A stretch of 64,000 nucleotides of DNA from Nonomuraea montanisoli (GCF_013363975.1 NZ_JABWGN010000011.1:247588-311587); one strand, 5' to 3'; counted from the stretch's first letter, positions 20,756 through 29,298 are shown. Made by a program: numbers and translations. The notes: generated by a model not told the origin, from the sequence alone.

Positions 20756-22020
20756 GAGGACCCGCGTGGCCCGTCGGCGCGCTGCTCCTCGGCTACCCCG
20801 TGTGGTGGGCGCTCGGGTTCGGCGGGCTGGCGGTGGTCGTGCTGGCCGTGCCGATGGCGGTCATCCTGTGGCGGCGCAGGCCGGTCCGGGTGCCACGCGG
20901 GTTCGGGCTGTGGCTGCTGCTGCTCGCCGGCTACGGCCTGAGCGCGCTCATGCTGTCGGAGTCGCCCCCCGGCACCTACGGCGAGCTGGGCGCGGGCCGG
21001 ATCGTCGGCTACGCGATGCGGCTGGCCCTCTACGTCTCCCTGCTGATCCTCGTGCTGTACCTGGGCAACCTGACCGATCAGGAGTTGCCGCAGCTCACGC
21101 TGGTGCGGATGCTCGGCGTGCTGTTCGTGGCGACCGTGGCGGGCGGGCTGCTCGGCGTGCTCGCCCCCGGCTTCTCCTTCACCTCGCCCGTGGAGCTGCT
21201 GCTGCCCGACTGGATCGGCGGCAACCCGTTCGTCCAGAACCTCGTCCACCCCACCGCCGCCCAGACCCAGAAGGTCCTCGGCTACGCCTCCCCGCGCCCG
21301 GAGGCGCCGTTCGAGTGGGCCAACGCCTGGGGCAGCAACGTGTCGGTGCTGCTGGTCTGGTTCGTGGTCGGCTGGTGGGTGCACGGCGGGCGGGCGCGCA
21401 GGGCGGCGGCCGTGGCGCTGGCGGCGCTGGCGGCGGTCCCCGTCGTGTACTCGCTCAACCGCGGCCTGTGGATCGGGCTCGGCCTGAGCGCCCTGTACGT
21501 GGTCCTGCGGGTGGGCGGCCGGGCCCGCCTGGCGCTGTGCGGGGCGGCGGTGGCCGGGGCGCTGGTGTTCGCGCTGAGCCCGCTGGCGGCGCTGGTCGGA
21601 CAGCGGCTGGACAACCCCCACTCCAACGACATCCGGGCCTTCACGGTGACGGCGACGATCAGGGCCGCCGCCCACTCCCCCGTGATCGGCTACGGCAACA
21701 CCCGCAACGCCCTGGGCAACCACCGCACGATCACCACCGGCAAGACCGCCTGGTGCTCCGGCTGCGGCCATCCGCCGCTGGGCAGCGACGGCCAGCTCTG
21801 GCTGCTCGTCATCACGCAGGGGTTCACCGGGGCGGCCCTGTACGTCGCGTTCTTCGTCGGCGCGATCCGCCGCCACTGGTCCGACCGCAGCCCCGTCGGG
21901 CTGGCCGGCGTGCTGGTGATGGCCCTCGTGCTGCTCTACATGCTCGTCTACGACGGCCTGGTCACCCCCCTCATCCTCTATCTCATCTCCTTCGCCCTGC
22001 TGTGGAGGAACAGCTCGTGA
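20725..22020 (+). CDS. Wzy-like O-antigen polymerase/ligase
   Basis: A 431-residue membrane protein with ~11-12 hydrophobic segments and the Wzy_C-type layout: a large loop (LGSDGQLWLLVITQGF and SPVIGYGNTRNALGN) precedes the last membrane spans. YSLNRGLWIGLGLSALYV is the typical conserved Arg-containing segment. It would polymerise lipid-linked repeat units or ligate the chain on the outer face. ATG 20725 has GGAG 4 nt upstream and overlaps the Wzz gene by 31 nt; GTG 20752 (GTGA overlap) is the alternative. Confidence 0.83.
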   Translation: MAPPSRHPLVRGPAWPVGALLLGYPVWWALGFGGLAVVVLAVPMAVILWRRRPVRVPRGFGLWLLLLAGYGLSALMLSESPPGTYGELGAGRIVGYAMRLALYVSLLILVLYLGNLTDQELPQLTLVRMLGVLFVATVAGGLLGVLAPGFSFTSPVELLLPDWIGGNPFVQNLVHPTAAQTQKVLGYASPRPEAPFEWANAWGSNVSVLLVWFVVGWWVHGGRARRAAAVALAALAAVPVVYSLNRGLWIGLGLSALYVVLRVGGRARLALCGAAVAGALVFALSPLAALVGQRLDNPHSNDIRAFTVTATIRAAAHSPVIGYGNTRNALGNHRTITTGKTAWCSGCGHPPLGSDGQLWLLVITQGFTGAALYVAFFVGAIRRHWSDRSPVGLAGVLVMALVLLYMLVYDGLVTPLILYLISFALLWRNSS

Positions 22021-22940
22021 ACGACGCCAAGATCCGCCTGGGCTACCTCGACGACACGGTCCGACTGCTCTATCCCGGCCCGGGCTCGCCCCGGGCCCAC
22101 AGCCTGCTGCCGCATCCGCTGCTGCCGCGCCGGCTGGCGCCGCGCCGCTGGTGGCATGTCGGCCGCCGGTTCGTGGTGCCGATCGAGGGGTCCATCTCGG
22201 CCCATCTGGGCGAGCTGTTCGGCGTCCCCGTCGAGACCGTCCTGCACGTTCGGCCCGCCCGGCGGGCCAACCGCAAGCCGGTCCTGGAGGTCCGCTCCGG
22301 CCGGGAGCTGCTCGCGTACGTGAAGGTCGGCGACACCGAGCGGACCGCCGCGCTGGTCGCCAACGAGGCCGCGGCGCTGCGGAAGCTCGCCGCCCTGACG
22401 CTCAAGACCGTGATCGCGCCGGCCGTGCTGCACCACGGCCGCTGGCGCAGCCTGGAGCTCCTCGCCGTCTCGCCCCTGCCCGTGCGCCGGAGCCGGACGC
22501 CGCGTCCCGGCCGGTCCAGGGTGCCCGCCGAGCTGCTGACGGCCGCCGTGCGTGAGATCGCCGGCACCGGAGAGCCCGGCAGGGCCGCCTGGCACGGTGA
22601 CCTCGCCCCGTGGAACATCGCGCCGTCCTCCGACGGGCGGCTCCTGGTCTGGGACTGGGAGCGGTACGAAGTGGGCGTGCCCTACGGGTTCGACGCGGTG
22701 CACCACTTCTTCCAGCGGGCGCTGCGCCGGATGGACCCGGCGACGGCCGCGCGGGCGTGCCTGGCCCAGGCCGTACGGCTGCTGGCGCCGCTCGGCGTGT
22801 CAGGCGCGCAGGCGCGGCGGACGGCGCTGCTGTACCTCATCAAGCTGGCCGACCGGCACGCCGCCGACGGCCACAGTCCGCTGGGCCCGCCGGACGTGTG
22901 GCTCAGCCCCCTCGTCGACCACCAGGAGCTGCTGCCGTGA
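22017..22940 (+). CDS. Aminoglycoside-phosphotransferase-fold kinase
   Basis: A 307-residue kinase-fold protein. The key residues are in place: YVKVG (Lys103), NEAAAL (Glu117), HGDLAPWN (Asp195, Asn200) and the metal motif WDWE (Asp213). The family phosphorylates hydroxyls of sugars, choline or aminoglycosides. GTG 22017 overlaps the upstream stop (GTGA) with GGAGG 8 nt before. Embedded between the Wzy-like and sulfotransferase genes, it most likely phosphorylates a sugar precursor or the glycan itself (inference). Confidence 0.8.
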   Translation: MNDAKIRLGYLDDTVRLLYPGPGSPRAHSLLPHPLLPRRLAPRRWWHVGRRFVVPIEGSISAHLGELFGVPVETVLHVRPARRANRKPVLEVRSGRELLAYVKVGDTERTAALVANEAAALRKLAALTLKTVIAPAVLHHGRWRSLELLAVSPLPVRRSRTPRPGRSRVPAELLTAAVREIAGTGEPGRAAWHGDLAPWNIAPSSDGRLLVWDWERYEVGVPYGFDAVHHFFQRALRRMDPATAARACLAQAVRLLAPLGVSGAQARRTALLYLIKLADRHAADGHSPLGPPDVWLSPLVDHQELLP

Positions 22941-23791
22941 ATGCCGGGAAGCACGCGGTGCTGTCCATGTCGCGCACCGCCGGCAGGCTGACGTCCGGGG
23001 CGCGGCTGCTGCCGTCGTTCCTGATCACGGGTGCGCAGCGGTGCGGCACCACGTCGCTCTACCGGGCGCTGGCCCAGCACCCGGCGCTGTTCAAGCCGGT
23101 GCTGCACAAGGGCGTCCACTACTTCGACGTCGGCTACGGGCGCGGGCTGTCCTGGTATCGGGCGCACTTCCCGCTGCGGGCCGCCGCGTCGCTGCCGGCG
23201 AGCCGCCACGGCGCCCGGCCGCAGGCGTTCGAGTCGTCGCCGTACTACCTGTTCCACCCGCTGGCCGGTGAGCGCATCGCCGCCGACCTGCCCGGCGTGA
23301 AGCTGCTGGTCCTGGTGCGCGACCCGGTCGAGCGGGCCTGCTCGGCGCACGCGCACGAGCTGGCGCGGGGGTTCGAGACGGAGTCGCACTTCGAGTACGC
23401 GGTGGAGCTGGAGGCCGCGCGGCTGGACGGGGCCGAGGAGAGCCTGCGGGCGCGCCCGTACTCCCTGCACCACTCCCACCGCCACCACGCCTACCTGGCC
23501 CGAGGCCGCTACTCCGAGCAGCTCGACCGGCTGGAGCCGCTGTTCGGGCGCGAGCGCATCCTGGTGCTCGACAGCCACGCGTTCTTCGCCGAGCCGGAGG
23601 GCGTCTACGACCGGGTCCTGGAGTTCCTGGGGGTGCCGCACCTGGGCCACCCGGTCTTCGAGCGGCACAACGGCCGGTCGCGGCCCAAGTCGCTGCCCGA
23701 GTCGGTGCGGCGGCGGCTGAGCGACCACTTCGAGGCGTACGACACACGGCTCGTGCGCTGGCTCGGAGGTGAGCCGTCGTGGCGTCGCTGA
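22937..23791 (+). CDS. PAPS-dependent sulfotransferase 1
   Basis: A 284-residue soluble sulfotransferase. The 5'-phosphosulfate loop is FLITGAQRCGTTSLYRAL (31-41) and the 3'-phosphate site LLVLVRDPVERACSAHAHE (Arg128, Ser136). KGVHYFD after the loop and HHSHRHHAYLARGRYSEQL toward the C-terminus recall the heparan-sulfate N-/3-O-sulfotransferase branch. GTG 22937 overlaps the kinase gene's stop by 4 nt. It would transfer sulfate from PAPS to a glycan hydroxyl or amine on the cytoplasmic side before flipping. Confidence 0.88.
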   Translation: MNAGKHAVLSMSRTAGRLTSGARLLPSFLITGAQRCGTTSLYRALAQHPALFKPVLHKGVHYFDVGYGRGLSWYRAHFPLRAAASLPASRHGARPQAFESSPYYLFHPLAGERIAADLPGVKLLVLVRDPVERACSAHAHELARGFETESHFEYAVELEAARLDGAEESLRARPYSLHHSHRHHAYLARGRYSEQLDRLEPLFGRERILVLDSHAFFAEPEGVYDRVLEFLGVPHLGHPVFERHNGRSRPKSLPESVRRRLSDHFEAYDTRLVRWLGGEPSWRR

Positions 23792-25128
23792 CGCAGGCCG
23801 TGCTCCGGCGCCCGCTCCTCGGCGCGGCGTCGCTGACCCAGGCCGTGCTCCGGCGCCCGCTCCTCGGCGCGGCGTCGCCCCTGGGACAGGTCGCGCGGGC
23901 GGGCGCCGCCGGGCTCGCCGGGGCCGCCGCCGGCGCGCTGGCCCAGTTCCTCCTCGTGGTGGTCATCACCAGGGCGTTCACCGCCGAGCAGGCCGGGGCG
24001 TTCTTCACCACGACCGCGCTCGCGCTCATGGCCGCCGGGGTGGCCAAGCTGGACGCGGGCAACGGGCTGGTGTTCTTCATCGCCCGGGCCGCCACCTACG
24101 ACTACCGCGGCATTTCCGGATATATCCGGGCGGCGTTGGTGCCGTGCGCGGTGGTCTCCGTGGCCGCCGCCGCGCTGCTGCTCCCCCGGCTGGGGTTCCT
24201 GTCCTTGGCGCTCCCGGTCATCGTCGTGGCCGACGTGCTGCTGGCCGCCACCCGCGGGTTCGGCGCGATGCGGCCCACCGTGCTGCTCGACGGGCTGCTG
24301 CTGCCGGTGGCCCAGCTCGCCCTGGTGACCGCCGCCGCCCTCGCCGCGGCCCCCGCGTGGCTGCCGTTCGCCTGGGCGCTGCCGTACCTGCCGGTGCTCT
24401 TCCTCGCCGCGTACGGGCTGCGAGGGCGGACACCGCGCACCCCCTACCTGCCCGGCACGGCCCACGACCTGTGGCGGCACACGGCCCCCCGGTCGGTGGC
24501 CGGGGCGGTCCAGGCGGTGTTCCAACGGCTCGACATCGTGGTCGTCGCCCTGCTCGGCGGTCCCGCCCAGGCGGCCGTCTACACGGCGGCCACCCGGTTC
24601 AAGGTCGTCGGCCAGCTCGCCGGCCAGGGCATGACGCAGGCCGTACAGGCTCGGCTCGTACGGGCGCTGGCCGACGGCGAGCACGCGCGCGCCCGGGAGC
24701 TCTACCAGGTGACCACGGCGTGGCTGGTGCTGGTGACGTGGCCCGTCTGGCTCGGCTACGCCGCGCTCGCGCCGTGGGCGCTCGGCCTGTTCGGGCCCGG
24801 GTACCCGGCGGCGGTCCCCGTGGCGCTGGTGCTGGCCGCCACGATGATGGTGGCGACGGCCTGCGGCCTGGTGGACGTGGTCCTGACCGCCGCCGGGCAC
24901 ACCGCGGCCAGCCTGGCCAACCTCGTCGCCGCCACGGCCGTGACGATCGCGCTCGACGTGGCGCTGATCCCCGGCCACGGAGCGCTGGGCGCCGCGCTCG
25001 GCTGGTCGGGCGGCACGCTGGTGAAGAACCTCCTGCCGCTGTGGCGGCTGCACCGCCGCTACGGCCTGCGTCCGTTCGGCCGCCACACGCTGACCGCCTT
25101 CCGCGTCCGTTCCTGGGCCGCCGGATGA
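23779..25128 (+). CDS. Wzx-like polysaccharide flippase (MATE/MVF superfamily)
   Basis: A 449-residue protein with ~12-13 hydrophobic segments and the polysaccharide-transport signature features: TRAFTAEQAGAFF near the N-terminus, QRLDIVVVALLGGPAQAAVYTAATRF in the middle and GYPAAVPVALVLAATMM. It would flip the lipid-linked repeat unit outward. GTG 23779 follows GGAGGTGA and overlaps sulfotransferase 1 by 13 nt. Its first 31 residues are an internal duplication (a 15-residue unit twice), coded by a near-perfect 45-nt tandem repeat. Confidence 0.85.
   Translation: MASLTQAVLRRPLLGAASLTQAVLRRPLLGAASPLGQVARAGAAGLAGAAAGALAQFLLVVVITRAFTAEQAGAFFTTTALALMAAGVAKLDAGNGLVFFIARAATYDYRGISGYIRAALVPCAVVSVAAAALLLPRLGFLSLALPVIVVADVLLAATRGFGAMRPTVLLDGLLLPVAQLALVTAAALAAAPAWLPFAWALPYLPVLFLAAYGLRGRTPRTPYLPGTAHDLWRHTAPRSVAGAVQAVFQRLDIVVVALLGGPAQAAVYTAATRFKVVGQLAGQGMTQAVQARLVRALADGEHARARELYQVTTAWLVLVTWPVWLGYAALAPWALGLFGPGYPAAVPVALVLAATMMVATACGLVDVVLTAAGHTAASLANLVAATAVTIALDVALIPGHGALGAALGWSGGTLVKNLLPLWRLHRRYGLRPFGRHTLTAFRVRSWAAG
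23782..23871 (+). repeat. 45-nt tandem duplication at the flippase 5' end
   Basis: Two copies, 23782-23826 and 23827-23871, differ at one base (G/C in codon 5). Each encodes ASLTQAVLRRPLLGA; six bases of a third copy follow. It is an in-frame and probably recent duplication. Confidence 0.95.
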
Positions 25129-26030
25129 CGGCCGGTCCGCCCGTTCTCGTCACGGGTCTGCCGAGGAGCGGCACGAGCTGGACCGGCAGGATGCTCACGG
25201 CCGGTCGTGAGGCCGTCTACGTCAACGAGCCGCTCAATCCCCAGCGCCCGCCCGGCCGCTCCCCCGGCGTCCTGCGGGCGAGCGTGACGCACCGGTTCCA
25301 GTACATCTGCGAGGACAACACCGGCGACTGGCTGCCCGCCTTCCGCGACACGGTCGCCCTGCGCTACCGGTTCGGCGCCGAGCTGCGCGCCAACCGCTCG
25401 CCGTCCGACCTGGCGCGGATGCTCAAGTACGGCACGTCGTTCACGCTGGGCCGCATGGCGGGGCGGCGGGCGCTGCTCGACGACCCGTTCGCGGTGCTGT
25501 CGGCCGGCTGGTTCGCCCACCGGCTCGGCTGCACGGTGATCGCGCTCGAACGCGACCCGGTCTCCTTCGTGGCGAGCTGGCAGCGGCTCGGCTGGACGAT
25601 CTCCTTCCACGAGCTCCTCGACCAGCCGCTACTGGTCCGCGACCATCCGGAGCTGCTGGAGCTGCGTCCGCTGGCCGGCTCCACCGACCGGGTCGCCACG
25701 GCGGCGGCGCTGTGGCGGGTGACGCACCGGATCCTGGCCCGCACGCCGGGGATCCTCGTCGTGGCGTACGAGTGGCTGGCGGCCGATCCGGTGGCCGGGT
25801 TCCGGCACCTGTACGGGCACGCGGGGCTGACCTGGTCGCGGGCCGTGGAGCGCAAGGTGCTCAGGGCGTGCACGGGCGGCGCGGGCGAGGGGCGTGGGGG
25901 GTTCGCCTGGTCGGGGCTGTCGCGGACGGCGTACCGGCGGATGGACTCCCGTCAGGCTCTGACCAGGGCCGCCCGAGGACTGACGCCCGAGGACGTCACC
26001 CGCGTCCGCGCCCTCACCATCGCCCCTTGA
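25125..26030 (+). CDS. PAPS-dependent sulfotransferase 2
   Basis: A 301-residue protein starting with the phosphosulfate loop VLVTGLPRSGTSWTGRML (7-24). The 3'-phosphate site is IALERDPVSFVASW (Arg143, Ser151). EPLNPQRPPG after the loop differs from the other two sulfotransferases here and suggests a different acceptor. ATG 25125 overlaps the flippase stop (ATGA). Last gene of the plus-strand operon, it overlaps the convergent WecG-type gene by 17 nt with no terminator between. Confidence 0.86.
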   Translation: MTAGPPVLVTGLPRSGTSWTGRMLTAGREAVYVNEPLNPQRPPGRSPGVLRASVTHRFQYICEDNTGDWLPAFRDTVALRYRFGAELRANRSPSDLARMLKYGTSFTLGRMAGRRALLDDPFAVLSAGWFAHRLGCTVIALERDPVSFVASWQRLGWTISFHELLDQPLLVRDHPELLELRPLAGSTDRVATAAALWRVTHRILARTPGILVVAYEWLAADPVAGFRHLYGHAGLTWSRAVERKVLRACTGGAGEGRGGFAWSGLSRTAYRRMDSRQALTRAARGLTPEDVTRVRALTIAP

Positions 26031-26832
26031 CCCGCGGTGACGACAGGGCGGGGTGGCGGGTCAGGAGGCTGGTGGCCAGGAGGCGGGCGGCGAAGGGCAG
26101 GTCGTCCACGAGGTAGCGGCGCGCCAGCCGTCCCGGCTCCGTCACCAGGCGGAACGCCCACTCCAGCCCGGCCCGCCGCATCCACCGGGGCGCCCTCGGC
26201 ACCGTACCGGCGGCGAAGGCGAGGGCCGCCCCGCAGCCCACGAACCAGGCGTCCGGAAGCCGCTCGCGCAACACGGCCACGAGCCGGTCCTGGCGCGGGA
26301 ACCCGAGCCCCACGAACACGATCCTGGGCCGGGCCGCCACCACCCGGCGCAGCACCCGCGCCGTCCCGGCGGCGGTCCGGTCGAAGGCGTACGGCGGGGA
26401 CTCCACCCCGCACACCCTCAGCGCGGGAAGGCGGCGGACGAGAGCCCGGGCCGCCGACACGGCCACCCCGGGCGGCCCTCCGAGCAGGTACACCGGCCAC
26501 CCGCGCTCGGCCGCCGGGCCGCTCAGCGACCAGATCAGGTCGGCCCCGGTGACGCGCTCGGGCAGCGGCACACCGAGCAGGCGCGACGCCCACACCAGCG
26601 GCATCCCGTCGGCCACGACCAGGTCGGCGGTGTTGACCAGCTCCCTCAGGGCGGGGTCGGCGGCGGCGGCGCGGCAGATGTCGACGTTGGGGGTGACGAT
26701 GCGTCCGCCGCGACCGGCGGCCAACCCGGCCACCACGCGCGCCACCACCTGCGCCTCGCTCAACGCGTCCACGGTCACCCCGCCGACGAGCACGCGCCGG
26801 GGCGCCCGAAGCTCATGACCGCCGTCTCTCAC
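26014..26832 (-). CDS. WecG/TagA/CpsF-family glycosyltransferase (GT26)
   Basis: A 272-residue GT26 enzyme. Family motifs: RIVTPNVDICRAAA, ADLVVADGMPLVWASRLLG (conserved Asp-Gly), ERVTGADLIW, YLLGG, FVGLGFPRQDRL and RAGLEWAFRLVTEPGRLARRY. Members add the second sugar (ManNAcA, ManNAc or similar) to an undecaprenyl-PP-linked sugar. GTG 26832 is chosen because GGAGG stands 5 nt upstream and the domain begins at once; the long low-complexity extension to 26961 is unlikely to be translated. Last gene of the minus-strand half of the locus. Confidence 0.87.
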   Translation of the reverse strand: MRDGGHELRAPRRVLVGGVTVDALSEAQVVARVVAGLAAGRGGRIVTPNVDICRAAAADPALRELVNTADLVVADGMPLVWASRLLGVPLPERVTGADLIWSLSGPAAERGWPVYLLGGPPGVAVSAARALVRRLPALRVCGVESPPYAFDRTAAGTARVLRRVVAARPRIVFVGLGFPRQDRLVAVLRERLPDAWFVGCGAALAFAAGTVPRAPRWMRRAGLEWAFRLVTEPGRLARRYLVDDLPFAARLLATSLLTRHPALSSPRVKGRW

Positions 26833-26989
26833 TGGCGCCTCCTTCGCCCTGCTGCCCTTTCTCAGCGGAAGCGCCTCCCCTGGCGGAATCCCGCCCTGTC
26901 GGCGCCGATTGCTCTCCCGCATCGCCGCCTCGTCTCGACGGGAACGCCTCCGCCCCGCCACCCCCGGCCTTTCTCAGCGCCGCACCCGC

Positions 26990-27097
26990 ACCGCCACCCA
27001 CGACCTGCCTCGCCGCCTCCTCCACACCGCCACCCACGACCTGCCTCGCCGCCTCCTCCACATCGCCACCCACGACCTGCCTTGGCGTCTCCTCCGC
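26990..27097 (-). repeat. Three 36-nt tandem repeats in the GT2-GT26 gap
   Basis: The unit ACCGCCACCCACGACCTGCC plus 16 further bases occurs three times with few changes. The 449-nt gap 26833-27281 has no convincing gene. A minus-strand open frame (27136 to 26813, 107 codons) exists only because the unit is a multiple of three; it would encode VEEAARQVVGGG repeats. A second pair of ~38-nt repeats lies at 27180-27260, next to the GT2 stop. Confidence 0.8.
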
Positions 27098-27281
27098 GCG
27101 GCCAGCCCCCGCCGGCGCGTCTCCTGCGTGGCTCACGAGCCGCGCCGATCGAGGCCGATCCGCCGGGGCGCGTACTTCGCTCGGCGAGACAGGGCCGACC
27201 GAACCGAGAGCGCCGCCCCAGGCGAGTCAGGGCCGGACCGAACCGCCCGCGCCTCGCCCCGCGAGACGGCATCGGGCCGGG

Positions 27282-28211
27282 TCAAATGCCGTGTCCCCGG
27301 TCGTGGAGCAGCGACAGCACCCTGGCCGCCGGGATGAGCCCGGCCGCCACCGCGAGCGCGATGGGCGCGCGCGGCTCCGAGCGCCGGGCGGCGAACGCGC
27401 GCAGCGCCCAGCGTCCCGCCTCGCGCCGGTGGCCCAGCGCGGCGTGGTGAAAGGCGAGCTGGCCGTAGACGCGGGCGGCGCCGCGCGGGTCGTCGGACAG
27501 ACCGGCGTGCCGGGCCAGCATCCACTCCAGCCCGGCGATGCGCTCGCCCCACCGCGCCACGTAGTGGGACGAGCCCCAGCGGACGCGTACGAGGGGACGG
27601 TCGACGTTCGCGAGCGGATGGCGGCGGGCGGCGCGCAGGGCGAGGTCCCAGTCCTCGTTCTGACCGCAGGGGGCGCTCTCGTCCACCCACAGCGTGCCCC
27701 GCCGGAACAGGAACGTCGAGGAGTGCACCATCACCATGCGCGAGCGCAGCAGGTCGGCCTCGGTCACGGTGGTGGCGCCGGCCAGCCGCGGCACCCGCCG
27801 TCCGCCGTGTTCGACCTCGATTCCGCAGCTCGCGAACTCGGCGCCGGTCTCGGCCAGCGCGGTGATCTGGGCGGCGAGCTTGCCGGGCAGCCACTGGTCG
27901 TCGTCGTCGCAGAACGCGATGAGGTCGGTGTGGGAGGCGGCGATCCCGGTGTTGCGCGCGCCGGGGAGGCCGGGGGTGAGGCAGTTGGGCAGCACCCGGA
28001 CGTCGCGGCCGGCGCTCGTCGGAACGCCGGCGAGCCGGCCGGCCACCGTCTCGTGCGATGTGCCGTCGGCCACCACGACCACGGAGATCCTGCCCGGGTG
28101 CTCCTGCGCGAGCGCCGCGCGTACGGCGACGCCGAGGTGGGCGGGCCGGTCTCCGCGGGTGGGGATCACCACGCCGACCGACGGCGCCGCCTCTCCGGCG
28201 GGCCCGGTCAT
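27282..28211 (-). CDS. GT2-family glycosyltransferase
   Basis: A 309-residue GT-A enzyme. SVGVVIPTRGDRPAHL opens the nucleotide-binding fold, LPGARNTGIAAS follows, and FCDDDDQWLPGK (Asp102-105) is the metal/donor site; CGQNEDWDLALRAA supplies the catalytic-base-like ED motif. No membrane segment. It likely adds a later sugar of the repeat unit. ATG 28211 lies 47 nt from the stop of sulfotransferase 3; both carry an ATGA context created by a duplication. Substrate is not predictable. Confidence 0.87.
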   Translation of the reverse strand: MTGPAGEAAPSVGVVIPTRGDRPAHLGVAVRAALAQEHPGRISVVVVADGTSHETVAGRLAGVPTSAGRDVRVLPNCLTPGLPGARNTGIAASHTDLIAFCDDDDQWLPGKLAAQITALAETGAEFASCGIEVEHGGRRVPRLAGATTVTEADLLRSRMVMVHSSTFLFRRGTLWVDESAPCGQNEDWDLALRAARRHPLANVDRPLVRVRWGSSHYVARWGERIAGLEWMLARHAGLSDDPRGAARVYGQLAFHHAALGHRREAGRWALRAFAARRSEPRAPIALAVAAGLIPAARVLSLLHDRGHGI

Positions 28212-28287
28212 GCCGCCACCCCGTGGCGGCCGTACCGGAACGGCGGCCGCCGCGTCATGCCGTCACCCCGTGGTAGCCGTACCGGGA
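28207..28287 (-). repeat. Duplicated stop/start junction between sulfotransferase 3 and GT2
   Basis: Two 34-nt copies (28207-28240 and 28254-28287) offset by 47 nt, differing at about four bases. Each carries ATGA. The upstream copy provides the sulfotransferase TGA; the downstream copy provides the GT2 ATG. The downstream copy would still read RYGRHGVAA against RYGYHGVTA at the real C-terminus. Confidence 0.85.
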
Positions 28288-29172
28288 TCGCAGTGGCCAG
28301 GTGAGGGCGGCGACCAGGCCGCGATGGGCGCCGGAGCGCCACGACTCGTCGAGCGCCAGCCCGACCGGCCCCACCGCGAACCTCATGGGGTTGCCCGACA
28401 CCGTGTGGGCCGTGGTGATGTGCGCCGTCGAGCCGGTGACGAACGGGAACTCGGCGCGCAGCCCGAGCCGGTGCGCGAGATCGGTCAGCGTGGCCTCCGG
28501 CGCGGCGATGAGGTCCTCGTACCGCAGCCGGGTGACCTGGACGTCCGCTCCGCCGCGCCGATCGCGGCGGGCGAGGAGGTCGAGCGCGACGTTCTGGGCG
28601 CTCCAGTGGAGCGCGGTGCGGGCGGGGCCCCAGCGGGTCATCGGCCGCCCGTTCTCGGGCCGGCGTACGGCCTTGCGCCAGGAGTGGGCGACGGCCCGCG
28701 GGTCGCGCACCACGTGGACGACGTGGATGCTCGCCCCGCCCTCGGCCAGGCAGTGGGCCAGGGAGGCGTGCTTGCTGGAGTCGATGACGACGGAGGCGCC
28801 CGCGACCCGTGCGGCGGCGTCGTGGACGCTGCGGTAGGCGCGGACGTACTCGTCGAGGTCGGGGTGGCGGATGCGCAGGACGCGGCGGGTGCGGTCGACC
28901 CGGCGGCGCAGGGCGAGGACCCGCTCGGCCAGCGGCCGGGTCCATCCGCCGAAGGCGTGCTCGCCGACGGCCGTCCAGAACGGGCACGCGCCGAACGGCC
29001 GGCCGCAGCCGCACGGCTCACCGGCCAGGACGCCGCGGGCCCAGAGGTGTACGACCTCACCGAGGGGCGCCACGCCGGGCAGCTCCCCCAGCAGCCTCTC
29101 CAGCAGCGTGGTGCCGCTACGGCCGAGGCCGCCCAGGAAGACCACCCGGGTGGCTGTCGAAGGGTGAGTCAC
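28255..29172 (-). CDS. PAPS-dependent sulfotransferase 3
   Basis: A 305-residue protein. The phosphosulfate loop is VVFLGGLGRSGTTLLERLLG (10-29) and the 3'-phosphate site VVHVVRDPRAVAHSW (Arg156, Ser164). Between them is a Cys-rich insert (EPCGCGRPFGACPFW), seen in actinobacterial glycan/lipid sulfotransferases; VIDSSKHASLAHCLA also fits that branch. It is distinct from sulfotransferases 1 and 2, so at least three acceptor positions or substrates are possible. First gene of the ST3-GT2-GT26 group, ~390 nt downstream of cysN. Confidence 0.87.
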   Translation of the reverse strand: MTHPSTATRVVFLGGLGRSGTTLLERLLGELPGVAPLGEVVHLWARGVLAGEPCGCGRPFGACPFWTAVGEHAFGGWTRPLAERVLALRRRVDRTRRVLRIRHPDLDEYVRAYRSVHDAAARVAGASVVIDSSKHASLAHCLAEGGASIHVVHVVRDPRAVAHSWRKAVRRPENGRPMTRWGPARTALHWSAQNVALDLLARRDRRGGADVQVTRLRYEDLIAAPEATLTDLAHRLGLRAEFPFVTGSTAHITTAHTVSGNPMRFAVGPVGLALDESWRSGAHRGLVAALTWPLRSRYGYHGVTA

Positions 29173-29191
29173 GGGGGATGGGCTTTCCTGT

Positions 29192-29224
29192 GCTAGTCGT
29201 TACACGGAACGTGACGAGACTAGC
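29192..29224. promoter_or_regulatory. Interrupted dyad upstream of sulfotransferase 3
   Basis: GCTAGTC (29192-29198) pairs with GACTAGC (29218-29224), and GTTAC with GTGAC inside it. It lies 20 nt before the sulfotransferase 3 start and could be an operator or a 5'-leader hairpin. Confidence 0.35.
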
Positions 29225-29298
29225 GCGGTGCGTAATGGGATCGTCAGTGAAACCCCAAAAGATCTAACCGAAAAGCCGCCCGGCCCCACCCCGGAGGG

